Positions 1 to 7,819 of a stretch of DNA of 64,000 nt are shown here, piece after piece. Position numbers and translations under genes: made by a program. Every line of letters starts with the position of its first letter. Positions within the stretch are counted from its first letter, which is position 1. Origin of the DNA: Streptomyces sp. YIM 130001 (lineage in GTDB: Bacteria > Actinomycetota > Actinomycetes > Streptomycetales > Streptomycetaceae); contig NZ_KZ984561.1 in assembly GCF_003574445.1 (NCBI RefSeq), forward strand, positions 124,001 to 188,000, read 5' to 3'. Under the pieces are notes generated by a model. That model worked only from the letters and a program-made list of their open reading frames with translations, ran no database searches and was not told where the DNA came from.

Positions 1-754
1 GCCAGCCCGTCTCGGCGGCCCGGGCGACGGTGTCGAGGCCGGCCAGCACGTCGCGGCCGACGAAGGCGGTGTGCCGCCGTGCGTGCGGGACGGCCGGCGC
101 GGTGGCCCCGGCCAGGGTCACTGGCGTGGCGCGCGGGGCGGCGAGCCAGTAGGCGCGGGCCCGGTCGTGGGCGGGCGAGGCGGCCCAAGCGGCCTCGGCC
201 TCGACCAACTCCCGTATGGAGCCGTCGGCTTCGGTGGATCCCTCGGTGGGCCCCTCGATGTAGGAGCGGGCGACCTGCTCGGCGACGAGCCGGAACCCGT
301 AGCCGTCCAGGAGCAGGTGGTGGACGTGGCTGAACCAGCGGTGGCGGTCCTCGGCCAGGGTGAACAGCGCCTGGGTGAAGAGGGGTCGGCCGCTGGTGAC
401 GTCGAGGGGGCGGGCCATGACGTCCCGCATCCAGGCGTCGGCGGCGGCCTCCGGATCGCCGGCGCGGCTGACGTCGACCCGGTGGACGGTGAAGGAGGGG
501 GCGGGGTCGATGCTCTGCGTGACCGTCCCGTCGGCGTCGGTGTGGAACCGCAGCCGCAGCGTGTCGGTGCGGGCCACGACATCGCGCAGCGCCTCCTCGA
601 AGCGGTCCGCGTCCAGCGGGCCGGTGAGTTCGACGTACTCACCGGTGTTGTAGACGGGGCTGCGCGGGGCGCCGGCCTGGGCGAACCAGATGCCGAGCTG
701 GGCCGCCGTCAGCGGCAGCCGCGCGTCGTCAAAAGCGGGAACGGGAACAGGCAC
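1..754 (-). CDS. NRPS, N-terminal condensation domain (partial, runs off the left edge)
   Basis: The first about 250 residues of a non-ribosomal peptide synthetase are visible; the gene continues past base 1. The start is taken as GTG at 754, preceded closely by a GGGGGAAG ribosome binding site. The protein opens with LPLTAAQLGIWFAQ, the first condensation-domain motif, and carries the catalytic motif as HHLLLDGYGF near residue 140, so the domain looks active. There is no carrier or adenylation domain before it, so it must accept its donor from another protein. Two roles fit: the proline module that ends the group A chain, or the first elongating NRPS of the group B peptide, which would take 3-hydroxypicolinate from a separate aryl carrier. 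The visible part does not decide between them. Confidence 0.85.
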   Translation of the reverse strand, partial: MPVPVPAFDDARLPLTAAQLGIWFAQAGAPRSPVYNTGEYVELTGPLDADRFEEALRDVVARTDTLRLRFHTDADGTVTQSIDPAPSFTVHRVDVSRAGDPEAAADAWMRDVMARPLDVTSGRPLFTQALFTLAEDRHRWFSHVHHLLLDGYGFRLVAEQVARSYIEGPTEGSTEADGSIRELVEAEAAWAASPAHDRARAYWLAAPRATPVTLAGATAPAVPHARRHTAFVGRDVLAGLDTVARAAETGW

Positions 755-864
755 TCTTCCCCCAAAAGTCCAGACCGTCCGCTGCTGTTCGGCGGAGCGG
801 AGTACCGGCTCAGCCTCACGCGGCGGGTTGACGGCACGCTGACCCGGACCTGATGCGAGGCGTG

Positions 865-1566
865 TCAGCGCAGGCCGGTCTCGAAGGCGTAGATCGCCAC
901 CTGGACGCGGTTGCGCAGGTGGAGTTTGTGCAGCAGGTTCTGCACGTGGGTCTTGACGGTGTGCTCGGACAGCGTCAGCGAACCCGCTATCTCCGTGTTG
1001 GACAGCCCGCGCGCCACCAGGTCGAGGACCTGCCCCTCACGGCCTGTCAGCGCGTCCGGCCGCACGTCGGACACGCGGGTGGTGGCCCGCGGGCGGGCGG
1101 GCGGGCCGGGCACGGCCGGCAGCGGACTGCGGGTAAGGGCGTAGCCGGCCGCGGCCAGCGCCACGGCGGCGGCGAGCTGCCGCGCGGTCGTGGTGGCGGG
1201 CAGGTGGCCGTGCAGGGCGGGCGCGGTGCGGGCGTCGGGTTCACAGCCCCCCACGGTGAGCACGGGCAGCTGCGGGTCGACGTCCTCCAGGAGCGCCGCG
1301 ACCTCACGTGCGTCCCGCAGGCCGTGCAGGACGAGCACGTCGGGGCGGTGCGTGCGCAGCGCCGCCACGGCGCGGGGGCCCGGGTCCTCGTCGCCGATCA
1401 ACGTGATGTCGTCATGGCTGCCGAGCAGTGACACCACCCCCGCACGTGCGAGGGCATCGGCCCCCACCAGGAAGATCCGTACCCCGCCTGGCGTGGACGC
1501 CGCGGCGCCGCCGGGCAGCACCCGCAGCTTGGCGGACGGTGCGAAGCTGATCGCCGCTTCCGGCAT
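865..1566 (-). CDS. LuxR/NarL-family regulator with degenerate receiver
   Basis: 233-residue DNA-binding regulator. Residues about 170-233 are a typical LuxR/GerE helix-turn-helix (LTGREGQVLDLVARGLSN, then SEHTVKTHVQNLLHKL). The N-terminal half resembles a response-regulator receiver (FLVGADALARAG, then PDVLVLHGL), but the acidic pair after the first strand is Gly-Ala and the usual phospho-acceptor Asp after the third strand is His. Phosphorylation control is therefore unlikely; it may be an orphan regulator that binds a ligand or is controlled by its level. An AAGGGGG stretch ahead of the ATG is the likely ribosome binding site. It lies downstream of the transferase gene on the same strand after a 150-bp gap, and upstream of the truncated NRPS gene, so it may act locally. 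Confidence 0.88.
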   Translation of the reverse strand: MPEAAISFAPSAKLRVLPGGAAASTPGGVRIFLVGADALARAGVVSLLGSHDDITLIGDEDPGPRAVAALRTHRPDVLVLHGLRDAREVAALLEDVDPQLPVLTVGGCEPDARTAPALHGHLPATTTARQLAAAVALAAAGYALTRSPLPAVPGPPARPRATTRVSDVRPDALTGREGQVLDLVARGLSNTEIAGSLTLSEHTVKTHVQNLLHKLHLRNRVQVAIYAFETGLR

Positions 1567-1697
1567 GACGCGCCCCCTTACGCACTTGTGTCACGCACTC
1601 GTGGACGTCAAGCACGCTATCCGGCGCAGGGCAGACTGCCGTGGTCCCTCCACCGGGCCTCAAGGGCCGGGCTAGCGCTTCCGGATCCACAGCCGTT

Positions 1698-1713
1698 CCC
1701 CGGGGGGCCGGGG
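1698..1713 (-). terminator. Short GC hairpin after the phosphopantetheinyl transferase gene
   Basis: CCCCGG (1698-1703) and CCGGGG (1708-1713) can pair around a GGGG loop, four bases beyond the stop codon of the gene at 1718-2524. There is no U tract, which is common for Streptomyces terminators. It could separate that operon from the LuxR gene downstream. Confidence 0.35.
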
Positions 1714-1717
1714 TGGG

Positions 1718-2524
1718 TCACACGGGATCCGCCATGACCGCCGCGAAGCGCGGGTCGAGCATGGTGGACACCGACGTGTCGTGCGCCGAGTCGAGCCCCT
1801 CGTCACGGCAGGCGGCGCTGAGGAGGTAGCGGCCGAGTACCCGGTGCGTGGCGAAGGTCCATTCGCCGCGTGAGGCGGGGGTGCCGTCGGGTGTCAGGAG
1901 GCGGCCGGTGCCCAGCTCGAATCCGAACTCCGTGAAGTCCAGGCGCATGCCCTGCCCGAGTGCCTTGGTGTAGGACTCCTTGAGCGTCCACAGACGCAGC
2001 ATCTCGGCGGCCTGTTCACGCTCCGCCAGCGGTGCCAGCTCCGCCGCCTCGGTCGGCGTGCACATCTGGGTCCGCAGCAGATTGAAACGTATCCGGCGGT
2101 CGGCGGGCTCGGCGTCGACCCCGATCCGGCCCTCCCTGCTGAGCCCGACAGCCATCAGATCGCCGGTGTGGGTGAGACTCATGTCGATCTGGTCGAAGCC
2201 GCGCAAGTACGGGCGTCCGCCCAGCCGGTAGGAGAGGTCGAGCGACTCCGCGTCGGTCCGCAGCACGGCCGCCGCCGTGTACTTGAGCAGCAGGCGCGCG
2301 GCGACGAAGCGGTAGCGGACCGTGGGGTCGGCCGTCCGGCGGTAGCGCGCCCAGTCCCTGCCGAGCAGCCGGCGCAGCCGGGGGTGGGTGAGCGCCGTCG
2401 GCAGCCACTCGCCCCAGGTCGCGTACACCACCGCGTTGCCGTGGGCCGTCAGTTGCTCCTGCACCCGGCGCCACGGTCCGGTGGGCCGGACGTGGATGGG
2501 CTCCCCGGTCCCCGGCTGTTCCAT
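1718..2524 (-). CDS. Sfp-type 4'-phosphopantetheinyl transferase
   Basis: 268-residue enzyme expected to move the phosphopantetheine arm from CoA to the conserved Ser of carrier domains. It has the family metal- and CoA-binding motifs: GVDAE near residue 137 and WTLKESYTKALGQG near residue 180, preceded by MSLTHTGDL, the substrate-handling His motif. Its length is a little above the 220-250 usual for the Sfp group. It is the third gene of a leftward operon after the cyclase-like and dehydrogenase-like genes, 48 bp downstream of the latter. A second, unrelated-looking Sfp-type gene lies at 9688-10545, so labour may be divided among the carrier proteins, but which protein serves which carriers cannot be read from sequence. 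Confidence 0.92.
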   Translation of the reverse strand: MEQPGTGEPIHVRPTGPWRRVQEQLTAHGNAVVYATWGEWLPTALTHPRLRRLLGRDWARYRRTADPTVRYRFVAARLLLKYTAAAVLRTDAESLDLSYRLGGRPYLRGFDQIDMSLTHTGDLMAVGLSREGRIGVDAEPADRRIRFNLLRTQMCTPTEAAELAPLAEREQAAEMLRLWTLKESYTKALGQGMRLDFTEFGFELGTGRLLTPDGTPASRGEWTFATHRVLGRYLLSAACRDEGLDSAHDTSVSTMLDPRFAAVMADPV

Positions 2525-2572
2525 AGATTCTCCTTCTCCTGAGTCCGGGACCTGCCGGTACCGGGGCGGCCC

Positions 2573-4369
2573 TCAGCCCGAGATCCGCTCGTCGTACACG
2601 TCGAAACTGCGGCCCTCACGAAAGCGCAGCAGCACTTCCGACAGGACGGACTCCGCGACACCGTCGGGCAGTTCGGGCACCGGCAGGCCGATCCTGCGGC
2701 CGATCCGGGACAGGGCGAGCAGCACCCAGGCCGGCTGCCCCAGGAAGGTGTCCATGCCGTCCTGGCCTTCCCACACGCCCAGGCACGCGGCCGCAGCGAG
2801 CATCAGGGCGTACCGGTCGGCGAGTGCGCAGGCGCGCGAGTCGGTGAGCGTGGCGTGCACGGAGTCCGGGAACGCGGCGCACTGTTCGCGCAGGGCGCGC
2901 AACTCCTGGACGAAGGTGTCGGCGAGGCCGGCCAGTGCCGACCAGACCGGGCCGGCCGACCGCAGCGGCGCGAGGCGCTCGCAGGCGCCGACCAGGGCCG
3001 CGGTCAGCGCGTCGTCGGTGCCCGACAGGGACAGTCTGCGGTAGTCGAGCGCCGGTACGGGTGCGGACAATTGGAAGAGCCGTGCGGTGGGTTCCTCGGT
3101 GCGCAGCCACGACGTCCTGGCGAGCGTGCGCAGCCGGGGTATCAGCACCGCCTGGCAGGCCGCGCTGCCGGTGTGTCCCAGTCCGGCGAGGGGCAGGTCG
3201 CGGACGAGTTTCTGGAAGCCGCCGTAGAGCGGGCTCCGGTCGTAACCGTGGTACCCGAGGACGGTGGCCAGTTCCTCCAGGTTCTCGCGCAGCAGGTCCG
3301 GCACGGTCAACTTGGCTGCCGCGGCCATCAGATGGGCGCTGTCGGGCAGCAGGCTCAGCGCACGCAGCCCGGTGACGGCCATGCTGTCGCAGGCCAGCAG
3401 GTCCGCGAAGACACCGGCGAGCACCCTCTCGTGACGGCGGGCCGGCTGTCCGGCGGTACGGCCCGTGGTGGCGGCCCGTACCGCGAGCCGCAGCGCACTG
3501 TCCGCGCCGGCGACCACGGTGCCGGGAATCAGACACCGGTTGACCATGAAGGTGCGCAGTGCGAGGGACACGCCCTCACCGACTTCTCCGACCAACGTGT
3601 CGGCGGGCACCTGGCAGTCGGTGAACTCCACTCCGGAGAAGCGGCTGCCCCACATCCCGGCGGTGGGGATCCGCTGCAGCCGGCGCATGCCGCCCGGTGG
3701 AAGCCGCTCGCCGTCGAGCAGCAGTACCGAGTGGCTCTCCGGGCCGTCGGATGCCGCCGTACGGGCGTACATGACGAACGCGCGCGCACGGTCGGCGTTG
3801 ACGACGACGTCCTTGCGCCCGCCGAGCACGAAGCCGCCGCCGGGAGTGGAGCGCGCGGTGAACCCGTCCCGCATATGAGCGTTCGCGTGGGCGAACTCGT
3901 GGTGCAGGATCGCGACGCCACCGCCGCCGGCGTCGAGCAACGTCCGGGCGGTACGGGCGCGTTGCGCGTCGTCGCCGGCCGCCCACACGGCCGACGCGGC
4001 GAACAGGGACGTCACCCCGTAGCCGAAGCCGAGTCCCACGTCGCGCCGGAACAGCGGCCGCAGGACGCGCGCGAGCACGTCGGGGCGGGCGAGCCTGCCG
4101 CCGAGCTCGCGGGGGACGAACTCGGCGGCCAGGCCGGTGTCGGTGAGCAGCTTCTCGGTGGCCTCCGGAATCCGGCGCCGGTCGTCGGCGTCGAGCAGGG
4201 CGCGATAGCCGTGCGGGTTGCGCGGGTCGGCGGGGTCGCCGAGGAGGCGCTCGGTCCTGGCGGCGCGCCGGGCCCCGTCGAGCGGTGCGGTGTCGGCCAC
4301 TCGCCCGGCCGGAGCGTGCGGCACCGCCCCGGCGGCAGCGGGTACCCGTGGCGTCACTGTCCCGGTCAC
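2573..4369 (-). CDS. Acyl-CoA-dehydrogenase-like flavoprotein
   Basis: 598 residues, longer than the about 390 of ordinary acyl-CoA dehydrogenases. The middle keeps the fold's signature: a helical N-domain (residues about 50-130), then ILHHEFAHANAHMRDGFTA and GMWGSRFSGVEFTDCQVPAD, the beta-domain region that holds FAD and substrate. The C-terminal about 200 residues are a less typical helical extension. The start is the GTG at 4369, which overlaps the stop of the upstream cyclase gene by four bases (GTGA); the open frame runs further upstream only because it is antisense to that gene. Tight coupling to a di-domain aromatase/cyclase suggests both act on the same polyketide or acyl intermediate, but no aromatic PKS is in the window. 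The catalytic base was not identified with confidence. Confidence 0.8.
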   Translation of the reverse strand: MTGTVTPRVPAAAGAVPHAPAGRVADTAPLDGARRAARTERLLGDPADPRNPHGYRALLDADDRRRIPEATEKLLTDTGLAAEFVPRELGGRLARPDVLARVLRPLFRRDVGLGFGYGVTSLFAASAVWAAGDDAQRARTARTLLDAGGGGVAILHHEFAHANAHMRDGFTARSTPGGGFVLGGRKDVVVNADRARAFVMYARTAASDGPESHSVLLLDGERLPPGGMRRLQRIPTAGMWGSRFSGVEFTDCQVPADTLVGEVGEGVSLALRTFMVNRCLIPGTVVAGADSALRLAVRAATTGRTAGQPARRHERVLAGVFADLLACDSMAVTGLRALSLLPDSAHLMAAAAKLTVPDLLRENLEELATVLGYHGYDRSPLYGGFQKLVRDLPLAGLGHTGSAACQAVLIPRLRTLARTSWLRTEEPTARLFQLSAPVPALDYRRLSLSGTDDALTAALVGACERLAPLRSAGPVWSALAGLADTFVQELRALREQCAAFPDSVHATLTDSRACALADRYALMLAAAACLGVWEGQDGMDTFLGQPAWVLLALSRIGRRIGLPVPELPDGVAESVLSEVLLRFREGRSFDVYDERISG

Positions 4370-5322
4370 AGGACGGTGACCGCGCTCTCGGCATGTTCCT
4401 TGGCGAGGTCGAGCATCGCGGTGCTGGTGCGGCCCAGGGCGTCCCTGACGTACCGGCGGGCCGTTGCCGTGTCCGCGTCCTCGCCGAGCTCCTCGGTGAT
4501 GTGCTCCTCGTTCAGCACGACTGTGTGCTGGGCGATGACCGTGGCGCCCGTCTCGTCGGGTACGACGTCCCATGCGCCGCTGTGCGCCGACACCAGACGC
4601 GGCGTCGCCGTCTGCTTGTGGACGATGCGTCCGGCGTGCGGGAAGCAGACCCGGACGGATTCGGTCGTGTGCGAGGAGCCGTCGGCGGTACGGGTCTGCG
4701 TCGACATGATCTGGACGCCCGGCGCGTCCTCGGTGAAGTCGACCCGGGTGACGTGCGGCACCGACTCGGGCCAGTCGCCGATCCGGTAGAGGAAGTCGTA
4801 GGCCAGTTCGGCCGGGCCGTGGACCCGGACCGACTGCTCGAACGACAGCACCAGCTCGTCGAAGCGGGGCCAGCACTCGGCGAGCCTGCGCAGACTGGCC
4901 AGCTCGGCGCGGCTGTTGGTGTCGATGCCCCGCCGGACCCATGCCGCCCGGTCCACGTCGTCGTCGGCGACGGTGAAGTCGTGCAGCAGCGCCAGTCGCG
5001 TCCGGCCGGCTCCGGCCGGCTCCATGATCCAGCTGCCGCCCATGGACTGGACAGGGGTGGCAGGCAGCTCATGGCGGAACTCGACGCGCCAGGTCTGCGG
5101 GTCCAGAGTCCGGCGCGACGTCCACGACTCGACCTGGCCGTTGACGGTGGCCCACATGCGCAGCCGCTCGTACACGCCGTCGGACTCCAGCGGCTCCACA
5201 TGCACACTGGGCGGGAAGTACAGCGGACCCCTGACAGCGTCGGAGACCAGACCGTAGACCACACCCACGGGCGCGGCCACCGTCTCCTCGTGCGTCGTGC
5301 GGTGCACTCGCTCGGAGGACAT
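4366..5322 (-). CDS. Di-domain SRPBCC aromatase/cyclase-like protein
   Basis: 318 residues made of two consecutive START/SRPBCC (polyketide cyclase) domains, about 5-150 and 165-300. The first begins EETVAAPVGVVYGLVSD, the second FEQSVRVHGPAELAYDFLY, each followed by the strand-rich half of the helix-grip fold. This layout is that of didomain aromatase/cyclases of type II PKS systems. The start is ATG at 5322, with GAGG eight bases upstream; longer in-frame ATGs further up lack a binding site. It is the first gene of a leftward operon with the dehydrogenase-like and transferase genes. No minimal type II PKS (KS-alpha, KS-beta) is visible, so it is an orphan in this window, perhaps the edge of another cluster or a recruited tailoring enzyme. 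Confidence 0.82.
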   Translation of the reverse strand: MSSERVHRTTHEETVAAPVGVVYGLVSDAVRGPLYFPPSVHVEPLESDGVYERLRMWATVNGQVESWTSRRTLDPQTWRVEFRHELPATPVQSMGGSWIMEPAGAGRTRLALLHDFTVADDDVDRAAWVRRGIDTNSRAELASLRRLAECWPRFDELVLSFEQSVRVHGPAELAYDFLYRIGDWPESVPHVTRVDFTEDAPGVQIMSTQTRTADGSSHTTESVRVCFPHAGRIVHKQTATPRLVSAHSGAWDVVPDETGATVIAQHTVVLNEEHITEELGEDADTATARRYVRDALGRTSTAMLDLAKEHAESAVTVL

Positions 5323-5783
5323 GTCCAGTTCCTCACTTTCCTGATCAGGAAGCGGCCCCGTGGGCCGAGCGGTCAGGATTTTCGGGGCGCCGCGGACGTC
5401 GGACCTCCGGTGGTGTCGGTGACGGCACGGCGCTTCTGCGCCCATGGCAACCCATGGTGGTCTCGACCCTGTCGTGACCGCCTCGAAGGCCGCCGGAGGC
5501 GCACTTGACCGCAATGGCACGGCCCATGGGCGCCTCGCGGGCGACGGGTGCGTCGGGCATCATGACGCTGTGAGAGTTCCCCTCGCGGGCCTTCACGCGC
5601 GTCTCCCCCGCGGCTCTCCACGGTTTACAGGACCGTTCGCGGGCTCTTCACGAGGTGTTCGCGGGCTTTTGCGGGATTCTTCTCCGGCTGTTTCTGACAC
5701 GCCGCTGACGGGGCCCTGACCCATTCCGTCGGGCACTCGACATCGCCTTCCGCGAAATCCTGTGCGCTATTACTTTCCCTTCC
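5323..5783. other. Divergent intergenic region
   Basis: About 460 bp between the leftward cyclase operon and the rightward carrier-protein gene. No coding sequence was recognised. Its right half carries phased 7-bp repeats (5624-5696) and, close to the carrier gene, TATTAC at 5768-5773, a plausible -10 box. It probably contains promoters for both directions. Confidence 0.7.
5624..5696. promoter_or_regulatory. Candidate SARP operator: 7-bp repeats every 11 bp
   Basis: Heptamers separated by 4-bp spacers run at an exact 11-bp period: TTTACAG (5624), GTTCGCG (5635), CTTCACG (5646), GTTCGCG (5657), TTTGCGG (5668), CTTCTCC (5679) and GTTTCTG (5690). The two GTTCGCG copies are exact, with the same ggct spacer after each. 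Direct heptamers on one face of the helix are the recognition pattern of SARP activators, and a SARP gene lies 2 kb away at 7820-8815. Which of the divergent promoters it serves is not clear: no obvious -10 sits at the expected 8 bp from either end. Confidence 0.6.
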
Positions 5784-6071
5784 ATGGATACCCGTGCAGA
5801 GCATGATGTGCCGACGGAAGCGGACCCGTTGACCCGGCAGATGCTGCGTCAGATGACTGCCCGCGCCATGCAGTTGGAGCCGTCGGAACTGCCGGACGAC
5901 GAAGAGGATCTGATCAATTACGGACTGGATTCGATCAACACCCTTCAGCTGATAGCCGCGTGGCACCAGCGCGGGATCGAGGTGGGTTTTCCCGAGCTGA
6001 TGGCGAAGCCCACGCTCAACCACTGGTGGGAGCTGGTTTCGCACCCCGCCGACAACGCCCCCGCCGCCTGA
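5784..6071 (+). CDS. Discrete aryl/acyl carrier protein
   Basis: 95-residue carrier protein. The phosphopantetheine site is Ser50 in YGLDSINTLQL; the acidic run PDDEEDLINYGLDS before it and PTLNHWWELV near the C-terminus resemble the aryl carrier domains found at the end of isochorismatases in siderophore systems. The adenylating enzyme at 60645-62297 needs such an aryl carrier, so a role holding 3-hydroxypicolinate for the group B peptide is a reasonable inference, not proven. No ribosome binding site precedes the ATG. A TATTAC -10-like box ends only 10 bp upstream, so the transcript may be leaderless or nearly so. It is the first gene of a rightward set with the monooxygenase remnant and thioesterase, and lies next to the phased SARP-type repeats. 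Confidence 0.85.
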   Translation: MDTRAEHDVPTEADPLTRQMLRQMTARAMQLEPSELPDDEEDLINYGLDSINTLQLIAAWHQRGIEVGFPELMAKPTLNHWWELVSHPADNAPAA

Positions 6072-6081
6072 AGGAGGCGGC
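6063..6081 (+). terminator. Hairpin over the carrier-protein stop codon
   Basis: GCCGCCT (6063-6069) pairs with AGGCGGC (6075-6081) around a 5-base loop that contains part of the TGA stop. It could slow or end transcription after the carrier gene, together with the larger hairpin just downstream. Confidence 0.4.
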
Positions 6082-6091
6082 GCCCGTGGGT

Positions 6092-6130
6092 GGTTGCGGG
6101 CTCGAGGCCCTCGAGGCTGCTCCCACAACC
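6092..6130 (+). terminator. Hairpin downstream of the carrier-protein gene
   Basis: GGTTGCGGG (6092-6100) and CCCACAACC (6122-6130) pair with a single mismatch. The loop holds two CTCGAG copies. There is no U tract. It lies in the 176-bp gap before the decayed monooxygenase. Confidence 0.4.
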
Positions 6131-6247
6131 CCTCGAGAGGCAGTCGCGTCCACTGCGTGATCTTCCCGATCCGTCTATGGTCCGGTACCCGAAGAGCTGT
6201 TCGTGCTCTCCCGTAAGCCGGAAATCGGACCACCAGACGGAGCCCCC

Positions 6248-6796
6248 ATGAAATTCGGCGTGAACTTCTTCCCGGTAGTCGCTCCGGAGAAGAGTGCGAG
6301 CATCCACGACGACGAGAGTCCGCGTCCGGTCGAGCCTGCCGAGGCGCTGGACTTCGAACACGTCCAGCCCCGCGAGCCGTCCGGCTCCGCCCCCGGCGGC
6401 TCCGTACCCGACCCGGTCGTGTTCCCGGCCGCAGCATCGGGGCGCACCCGCCGGCTACGCCAGGTGTCCGGCGCGGGCGTCGAGTCATCCGCCCGTCCCG
6501 TGTCGATCGCCGCGCCTCCCGCACCCCTCGACGACCTCTCGCACGGCCGCCTCGACGCCGCCTGCGACCAAACGCCGGACGACCACACGATGCCGGTCGG
6601 CGCTCCGGACGGCGTAGGCGCAGGGGCCGCCGCGATCCGCGGCCGGCACGACTCGGGCGTCCGTCCGAGCCCGCGACTCACCCCGGCTCATCAGCCACGC
6701 CGGCGCACCACGCGCGCCATGGAGCTGTCCGCCGCCGACGTCCCCCCCGTCTGCGCCCCTGTCCTCGCCGGTGACGTCGTCGCCGCGGCCGCCTGA
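6248..6796 (+). pseudogene. Decayed luciferase-like (LLM) flavin monooxygenase
   Basis: An open frame of 182 codons begins MKFGVNFFPVV, the typical start of bacterial luciferase-like monooxygenases, with a GACGGAG binding site. Family landmarks follow in order: a DES-R-VE-AE-L-F-HVQ pattern, PDPVVFPAAAS and RTRRLRQVSGA near residues 55-80, and LDDLSHGRLDA near residue 100. Many core positions are damaged, often Leu to Pro (RPVEPAEALDF, VVFPAAA), the Tyr/His residues of the usual HVQ-T-EHY stretch are lost, and after about residue 130 all similarity stops. The protein is half the usual 330-360 residues. There is no internal stop, so it may be translated, but it is unlikely to be active. The judgement rests on comparison with the remembered family consensus. 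Confidence 0.65.
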
Positions 6797-6808
6797 GAGG
6801 GGTTCGCC

Positions 6809-7540
6809 ATGCAGCAGTCTCTGCGCCTGTTCGTCTTCCATCACGCGGGCGGATCTCATCTGTTGTACCGCGACTGGCCGGACCGGTTGCCCGCGCACTG
6901 GGACGTCCGGCTCATGGACGCGCCCGGCCGCGGCCGGCTGACCGGTCAGCCACCGATCGACGACGCCCGTGAGCTGGCCGGCTTCTTTCTGCGCGAGCTG
7001 GCCGCCGACATGACCGGCCCGTTCGCCTTCTTCGGGCACAGCATGGGCGCGCTCGTCGCCTACGAGATGACCCAGCGTCTGGCTGCCGAGGGGCGTCAAC
7101 AGCCCGTGTGGCTGGGCCTGTCGGCGCGCGGCGCGCCGCGTCCGCGGGGCGAGGACACCCGCCGTCACGCCCTGCCCGACGACGAACTGCGGCTCCACCT
7201 CGCCGCGATGGGCGGCACCCCCGTCGAGGTGCTGCAGGATGCGGACCTCTGGGAGATGTTCGCCCCGGCGATCCGTAACGACCTGAAACTCGTGGAGAGT
7301 TGGCGCCCGCTGCCGGGCACACCCGCACTGACCGTGCCGGTCGCCGTGTACGGCGGCGTGGGGGACGTCGTCGTGCCCGTCGAACGACTGGCCGCATGGG
7401 AGCAGCACACCGAGCGCTTCCAGGGGCTGCGGTTGTCCGAGGGCGGACACTTCTACTTCCAGAGCGATCCGCGCCGGCTGCTCGACATGGTCGCCCGGGA
7501 CGCGAACGCCGCCCTGTCCGCGGCGGTGAGCCGCGCGTGA
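6809..7540 (+). CDS. Type II thioesterase
   Basis: 243-residue alpha/beta hydrolase of the external thioesterase family that clears misprimed or stalled acyl groups from carrier domains. The nucleophile is Ser78 in FFGHSMGALVAYE; the acid is probably the Asp in GGVGDVVVP and the base the His in SEGGHFYF. The N-terminal FVFHHAGGS and the DAPGRG stretch are family hallmarks. A GAGAGGGG binding site precedes the ATG, 12 bp after the end of the monooxygenase remnant, so the two are probably cotranscribed. It could serve either streptogramin assembly line. Confidence 0.93.
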   Translation: MQQSLRLFVFHHAGGSHLLYRDWPDRLPAHWDVRLMDAPGRGRLTGQPPIDDARELAGFFLRELAADMTGPFAFFGHSMGALVAYEMTQRLAAEGRQQPVWLGLSARGAPRPRGEDTRRHALPDDELRLHLAAMGGTPVEVLQDADLWEMFAPAIRNDLKLVESWRPLPGTPALTVPVAVYGGVGDVVVPVERLAAWEQHTERFQGLRLSEGGHFYFQSDPRRLLDMVARDANAALSAAVSRA

Positions 7541-7819
7541 CCCGGCCCCGCACGGACGCCGTCGTCTCCATCGCCGTCGCAGGGCCGAGTGTCCCGCGGG
7601 CGAGCGCCCGGTGTCGGCCCGCCCCGCGCGGCGTTCGGACGATGGCCGCGGGCGGATGCAGCAATCACGGCTTCAAGCACTCCACGGGGATCGGCGAAGC
7701 GGTCGCCGGCCTCGTCCAGACGAATGAGCCCACGTTCCCCCTGGGGTTCACCGCCCCGGACCGGTTCGAGTGACGCGTGCCGCGTGACACGTCGCGCGCG
7801 AGGAAGAAACGAGGGAGAG

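Noticed and set aside
4370..4942. A longer dehydrogenase gene starting near 4942
   Set aside because: The extra upstream sequence is antisense-register translation of the cyclase gene. The GTG at 4369 gives a 4-bp overlap and the right domain start.
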